Of a DNA stretch of 64,000 nucleotides, positions 60,735 through 64,000 are shown in pieces (positions within the stretch are counted from its first letter, which is position 1; each line of letters opens with the position of its first letter). The position numbers and the translations under genes were made by a program. Location of the stretch: positions 620,001 through 684,000 of the forward strand of contig NZ_FUKN01000013.1 of NCBI RefSeq assembly GCF_900163785.1, written 5' to 3'. A model generated the notes under the pieces. That model had not been told where the DNA came from and made no database searches. It was given only the letters and a program-made list of their open reading frames with translations. The DNA is from Psychrobacter sp. JB385 (lineage in GTDB: Bacteria > Pseudomonadota > Gammaproteobacteria > Pseudomonadales > Moraxellaceae).

Positions 60735-61588
60735 AGATCATCAAATAGAGATTTGGAGACAGGGGAGTGATTGATCACAGCGACACCATGTGCCTTATAG
60801 CTCCTACTCAATAAATTGAAAGAAGGCACAATGCGCTCGTTCATGACTTTGTTCAGTGTGCTTGGCGCGCGGTTGTGGTTATTTTCGTAAAATCGCGGCT
60901 CATCGCTATTGAGTAAATCAATCCCGTATAGGTGAATAGTCGCCGCATGGCGTGAGAACGCCAGTTGTGTGGCTACGTAAGCAACCGTACCCGCCTCGAC
61001 AAATCCATGAGTAACATTAAGTGAGACGCCGATCTCAGTAGAGCTATGACCGCTATCAATAACAAAATTCGGATGATTGATAAAGTAGGATAAAGGCATT
61101 TTCTTATTCAGGCGTTTTTTCTTAAAAATTAGCTTATTGAATGATAGCTTATTTGATTTGACGCCCCACGGTCTGTCTACTGGATACAATACCCGCATGG
61201 CGTGATGATACGTACGCATGATATCAGGGTGAGTCGTGGCCATCGCTTCAAAGACGGCTAATGTTGCATATAAAGGTTGACCCGTATAATACTGACGTAA
61301 AATGTCAGGTTGATGATTGATAAAGCGCGCGTCACTAATAACGTAGCCGGCGACATGAGTAAATTGATGCCGTCCGGTAAGGCTAAGACTACCATTAACA
61401 AAAATAGTGGGCGTGTCTAATAGTTCTGACAATGCTAATTGTTGTACAGATGGGCCTGAGGCAATAATATTGACGTCTTGTCCAAGCAAACTTTGCTCCG
61501 CTTCATTGGCATTAAAAGCACTAATAACGATGAGCTCGTTATTAATGTTGAACCCAGCGGTAGCAGGTAACCTCAAATATAACGCCAT
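60731..61588 (-). CDS. ASGPS-motif surface-sugar protein, paralog B
   Basis: A 285-aa protein alignable over its whole length with paralog A (58448-59311): shared blocks are NIIASGPS, TPTIFVNGS-SLT, GYVISDARFI-HQP-IL, YYTGQPLYATLAVFEAM, HPNFVID, EIGVSL-TGFVE-GTVAY, and HLYGIDLLNSDEPRFYE, with more divergence near residues 130-165. The pair therefore arose by duplication. It converges on the GT4 gene with overlapping stops. Function as for paralog A, unproven. Confidence 0.6.
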   Translation of the reverse strand: MALYLRLPATAGFNINNELIVISAFNANEAEQSLLGQDVNIIASGPSVQQLALSELLDTPTIFVNGSLSLTGRHQFTHVAGYVISDARFINHQPDILRQYYTGQPLYATLAVFEAMATTHPDIMRTYHHAMRVLYPVDRPWGVKSNKLSFNKLIFKKKRLNKKMPLSYFINHPNFVIDSGHSSTEIGVSLNVTHGFVEAGTVAYVATQLAFSRHAATIHLYGIDLLNSDEPRFYENNHNRAPSTLNKVMNERIVPSFNLLSRSYKAHGVAVINHSPVSKSLFDDL

Positions 61589-61693
61589 ACTATGTTCCAG
61601 TCGTTGACCTCAAATAACTTGTATCCTAATGCGTTACCTGTAAATTGTTTGGACTATTGGTGAAGTATATAGACATGGCTCATGGCTATATAT

Positions 61694-62494
61694 TTACTGC
61701 CAGTATTGCTTTAACCATGGGCTTGGTTTCACATGTCGATACCATTTGCCGCCGCTACCAGCAATCGCATCGGGCGGGTTAATCTCACCATGGAAAATTA
61801 CAATTTTTGCCTCATCTGGAAGAGCAGGTGCCCGCACAAAGTTAAAAGGAATGGGCGCGATACATTGATACTTGAAGCTCACGCACCATGTCTTATCCCA
61901 GTACTCTAGGTGATGATGCTCGCGCAAATAGTTAGAGAGGTAAGCCTGCTCGTGACGCACTTGGGTACGAATGGTTTCAAAATTGCGCTCAAAGTTTGCC
62001 AGCAAATCAGGATAGGTATTCATGCCAATATTAAAGCGATACACGGAGCTATTACCAATCATACGCCACGGCTTTTTCCAGTCGCGGATGATGACCACAC
62101 TGTCTTCATGCTTCGCTTGATAAGTGAAAAACGCATCGATATTATCGACAATTACTATATCAATATCCAAAAACAGCGCCACACCTTTAAGGTCATAAAG
62201 CTCAGGCTTAAAGGTGGTCAGCTTTTTCCAGCCGCGCTCAGGGCCAGCGGGCAGATCCATCTCAGGGATAGGGTAACAAACAATATCAGGATCAATACCA
62301 GTGCTGTCATCAGTCAAACAAACCATCTGAAAATCTAGTGTAAGATGACGACTGACCATATTGTAAAGACGATTGACATATTCAGGACCGTATTTGTCGC
62401 CCCACTTCATACAAATAATATAGCGCTGGTCAGCAGTATTATCGCGGGTGTGAGTTGAATCTATTGGGGTGGTCTTAATTACGTCAGATGTCAT
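61694..62494 (-). CDS. Putative glycosyltransferase with DxD motif
   Basis: A 266-aa cytoplasmic protein. After a polar start it has RYIICMKWGDKYGPEYVNRLYNMV, a GT-A-like beginning, then WKKLTTFKPELYDLKGVALFLDIDIVIVDNIDAFF with a DxD-type motif (DID), FNIGMNTYPDLLANFE, EQAYLSNYLREHHH and IVIFHGEINPPDAI at the end. This resembles glycosyltransferases found in LPS and capsule clusters. I start at the ATG at 62494 (GAG seven bases before); the frame is open 32 codons further upstream but has no good start. Confidence 0.78.
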   Translation of the reverse strand: MTSDVIKTTPIDSTHTRDNTADQRYIICMKWGDKYGPEYVNRLYNMVSRHLTLDFQMVCLTDDSTGIDPDIVCYPIPEMDLPAGPERGWKKLTTFKPELYDLKGVALFLDIDIVIVDNIDAFFTYQAKHEDSVVIIRDWKKPWRMIGNSSVYRFNIGMNTYPDLLANFERNFETIRTQVRHEQAYLSNYLREHHHLEYWDKTWCVSFKYQCIAPIPFNFVRAPALPDEAKIVIFHGEINPPDAIAGSGGKWYRHVKPSPWLKQYWQ

Positions 62495-62624
62495 AATGCA
62501 CTCGTCGTGAAATAATGGTGAGGTAAATGAAGGACGAACAATAAAAAAAAGATGCAAGATTTGGCCAATATTAGCATAACTGCCACTCACGATATTTTTA
62601 TGCAGTTAAACTATATTATAGGTA

Positions 62625-63596
62625 TTATCTGTGATCATCGATCTTAATATTACCACTTAAACCATTGTCAGAATGATCGGAGGTGGTAGCGTGATGCGAT
62701 TGAATAAAGGCTGCTAATGCTGATTTGTCTTTTCTATAAGGGTTGCCTAGGCTTGGTATACGTTTAAAACGTCGATAGCCCCACATGTAATGACTAAAAT
62801 TGTCCTTAATCATGTGTTCCATGACACGGTTAAGAGCGCCTGTGGCGGTTTCAGCATTACGGTCGTACAAGGCTGGGTCATCAAGTTTGTAGCAATAAAT
62901 ATCAAACCCACGTCCATCGTCACGGCGAATACAAGATAAGCCCACCAAGGCACATTTGGTTTTGCTGGCAAGTTTGGAGGCAAGTGTACTGGTTAAGGTA
63001 TTGATACCAAAAAAAGGCACGACCACACCCCCTGAAGGGTCAGGTACGTGGTCTGGTAAAACAATACTAAATCCACCTTGTTTGAGCGTTTTAAATACAG
63101 CCTTAACGCCACTACCATCAGTAGGCACTAAAGTTGCATTGAGCCGTGCACGACCTTTTAACACAAAATCATTGGTCATATGGCCTTTGACAGGCTTGTA
63201 CATAATGGTTGGTGAGCCAAACTGATTGAGCCACGCGTTCATCATCTCCCATGTACCAAGATGAGGGACGATAGCAAGCATACCATTGGGGTTGGCCAGT
63301 CCTTCTAATAAAATATCTTTATTATGGACATCACAAATCTGAGCAATGCTCCATTCGGGCGGCATCGCCCAGCTTTTAATAGACTCAATACTGGTCAAAC
63401 ATTGATGATAAATAATGTCTGTGGTCAGTCGTGTTTTTTGTGCATGAGATAAGGCAGGAGCAATCAGCGCCATATTGATATGAATAGTACGCATGATGCT
63501 TAAACGGGGCATCTTAATAATTACCCAAGCAACAATACGTGCCATTGTCTGTAATATAGACAATGGCACGTATTTAAAAACATGATATGGATTCAT
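62625..63596 (-). CDS. Lipid A-type lauroyl/myristoyl acyltransferase (LpxL/LpxM family)
   Basis: A 323-aa inner-membrane acyltransferase that adds a secondary acyl chain to lipid A or a related lipid. After an N-terminal membrane helix (about 8-30) it has IVPHLGTWEMMNAWLNQFG, in which H112 and E117 make the HX4E catalytic pair, and VLPDHVPDPSGGVVVPFFG, the second family motif, followed by SHYMWGYRRFK. Which acyl chain it adds cannot be told. GGA lies five bases before the ATG. It lies between aspS and the glycosyltransferases on the same strand. Confidence 0.88.
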   Translation of the reverse strand: MNPYHVFKYVPLSILQTMARIVAWVIIKMPRLSIMRTIHINMALIAPALSHAQKTRLTTDIIYHQCLTSIESIKSWAMPPEWSIAQICDVHNKDILLEGLANPNGMLAIVPHLGTWEMMNAWLNQFGSPTIMYKPVKGHMTNDFVLKGRARLNATLVPTDGSGVKAVFKTLKQGGFSIVLPDHVPDPSGGVVVPFFGINTLTSTLASKLASKTKCALVGLSCIRRDDGRGFDIYCYKLDDPALYDRNAETATGALNRVMEHMIKDNFSHYMWGYRRFKRIPSLGNPYRKDKSALAAFIQSHHATTSDHSDNGLSGNIKIDDHR

Positions 63597-63666
63597 GAGT
63601 ATCCATATGGTGATAAATCACCTAGCATGTGGCGTAAAAAATAACCAAACATCATCACATCATTTA

Positions 63667-64000
63667 CTATTTGGTATCAGCTTGTGCTTTTTCGCGCACA
63701 CGAATACCAAGATCACGTAACTGCTTGCTATCGACTTCAGCAGGCGCTTGAGTCAATGGGCACTCAGCAGTTTTTGTTTTTGGGAAAGCGATGACATCAC
63801 GAATAGAATCTGCGCCTACCATGAGCATGATTAGACGATCCAAACCAAATGCCAAGCCGCCATGCGGTGGTGCACCAAATTTTAGCGCGTCAAGTAAGAA
63901 GCCAAACTTATCTTCCGCCTCTTGCTCACCGATACCTAGTGCATCAAGTACGGCTTGTTGCATATCATAGGTATTGATACGTAAGCTACCACCGCCAATC
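63667..64000 (-). CDS. aspS: Aspartyl-tRNA synthetase (partial, 3' end of gene)
   Basis: C-terminal 110 residues of a class II aminoacyl-tRNA synthetase. The visible part begins [17 protein letters not shown], contains the class II motif 3 [16 protein letters not shown] with its Arg, and ends [27 protein letters not shown], all typical of bacterial AspS. The frame stays open through the right edge of the window, so the ATG seen at 63963 is internal. The gap to the acyltransferase gene on the same strand is 70 bases. Confidence 0.95.
   Translation of the reverse strand, partial: IGGGSLRINTYDMQQAVLDALGIGEQEAEDKFGFLLDALKFGAPPHGGLAFGLDRLIMLMVGADSIRDVIAFPKTKTAECPLTQAPAEVDSKQLRDLGIRVREKAQADTK

Noticed and set aside
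61910..62338. 142-codon frame antisense to the DxD glycosyltransferase
   Set aside because: Shadow frame with no ribosome site or domain signs.

Overview
The window is an ordinary, densely coded chromosomal stretch from a moderately AT-rich gammaproteobacterium. Gene content and protein style (Moraxellaceae-type TolA, RoxA, a CVHK-type small lipoprotein, a membrane-bound PQQ glucose dehydrogenase, lipooligosaccharide genes beside aspS) suggest Psychrobacter or a close relative. That placement is inference from recognised protein families; no 16S rRNA gene is present. I saw no tRNA, rRNA, CRISPR array, insertion sequence or prophage.

Left part (1-11.6 kb): a tolQ-tolR-tolA-tolB cell-envelope operon on the minus strand (tolB runs off the left edge), a purine NCS2 permease, and a proline catabolism unit in which PutA is followed by a separate small gene resembling the C-terminal domain that longer PutAs carry fused. 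Then come the ribosomal oxygenase roxA and small envelope genes.

Middle part (11.7-51.7 kb): housekeeping and metabolism. It holds purB, mnmA, ispF, grxD, mnmG, a transporter, a flavin-dependent oxidoreductase, gcd, a CysB-type regulator, katG, ampG-prmC-moeB-type-ABC1 kinase, lrp/leuA, accB-accC, a MATE pump, hemW, trmL, a complete tusD-C-B-E sulfur relay, glnE and ilvE. MnmA, MnmG, TrmL and TusBCDE all act on the wobble base of tRNA, so this window holds an unusual share of that pathway. Two genes below 60 codons were found by reading the gaps: a 50-aa membrane protein (20801-20953) and a 46-aa entericidin-like lipoprotein (44810-44950).

Right part (51.8-64 kb): a surface-glycolipid region. 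A four-gene minus-strand operon (GT39 membrane transferase, GT2 polyprenyl-phosphate sugar transferase, GtrA flippase-like protein, YdjC/ChbG deacetylase) has the parts list of an Arn/Flm-NaxD-like pathway that would put an amino sugar on lipid A. It is followed by several glycosyltransferases, two paralogous 'ASGPS' proteins flanking an inverted GT4 gene, a lipid A-type acyltransferase and the 3' end of aspS. This region holds the best candidates for something undescribed.
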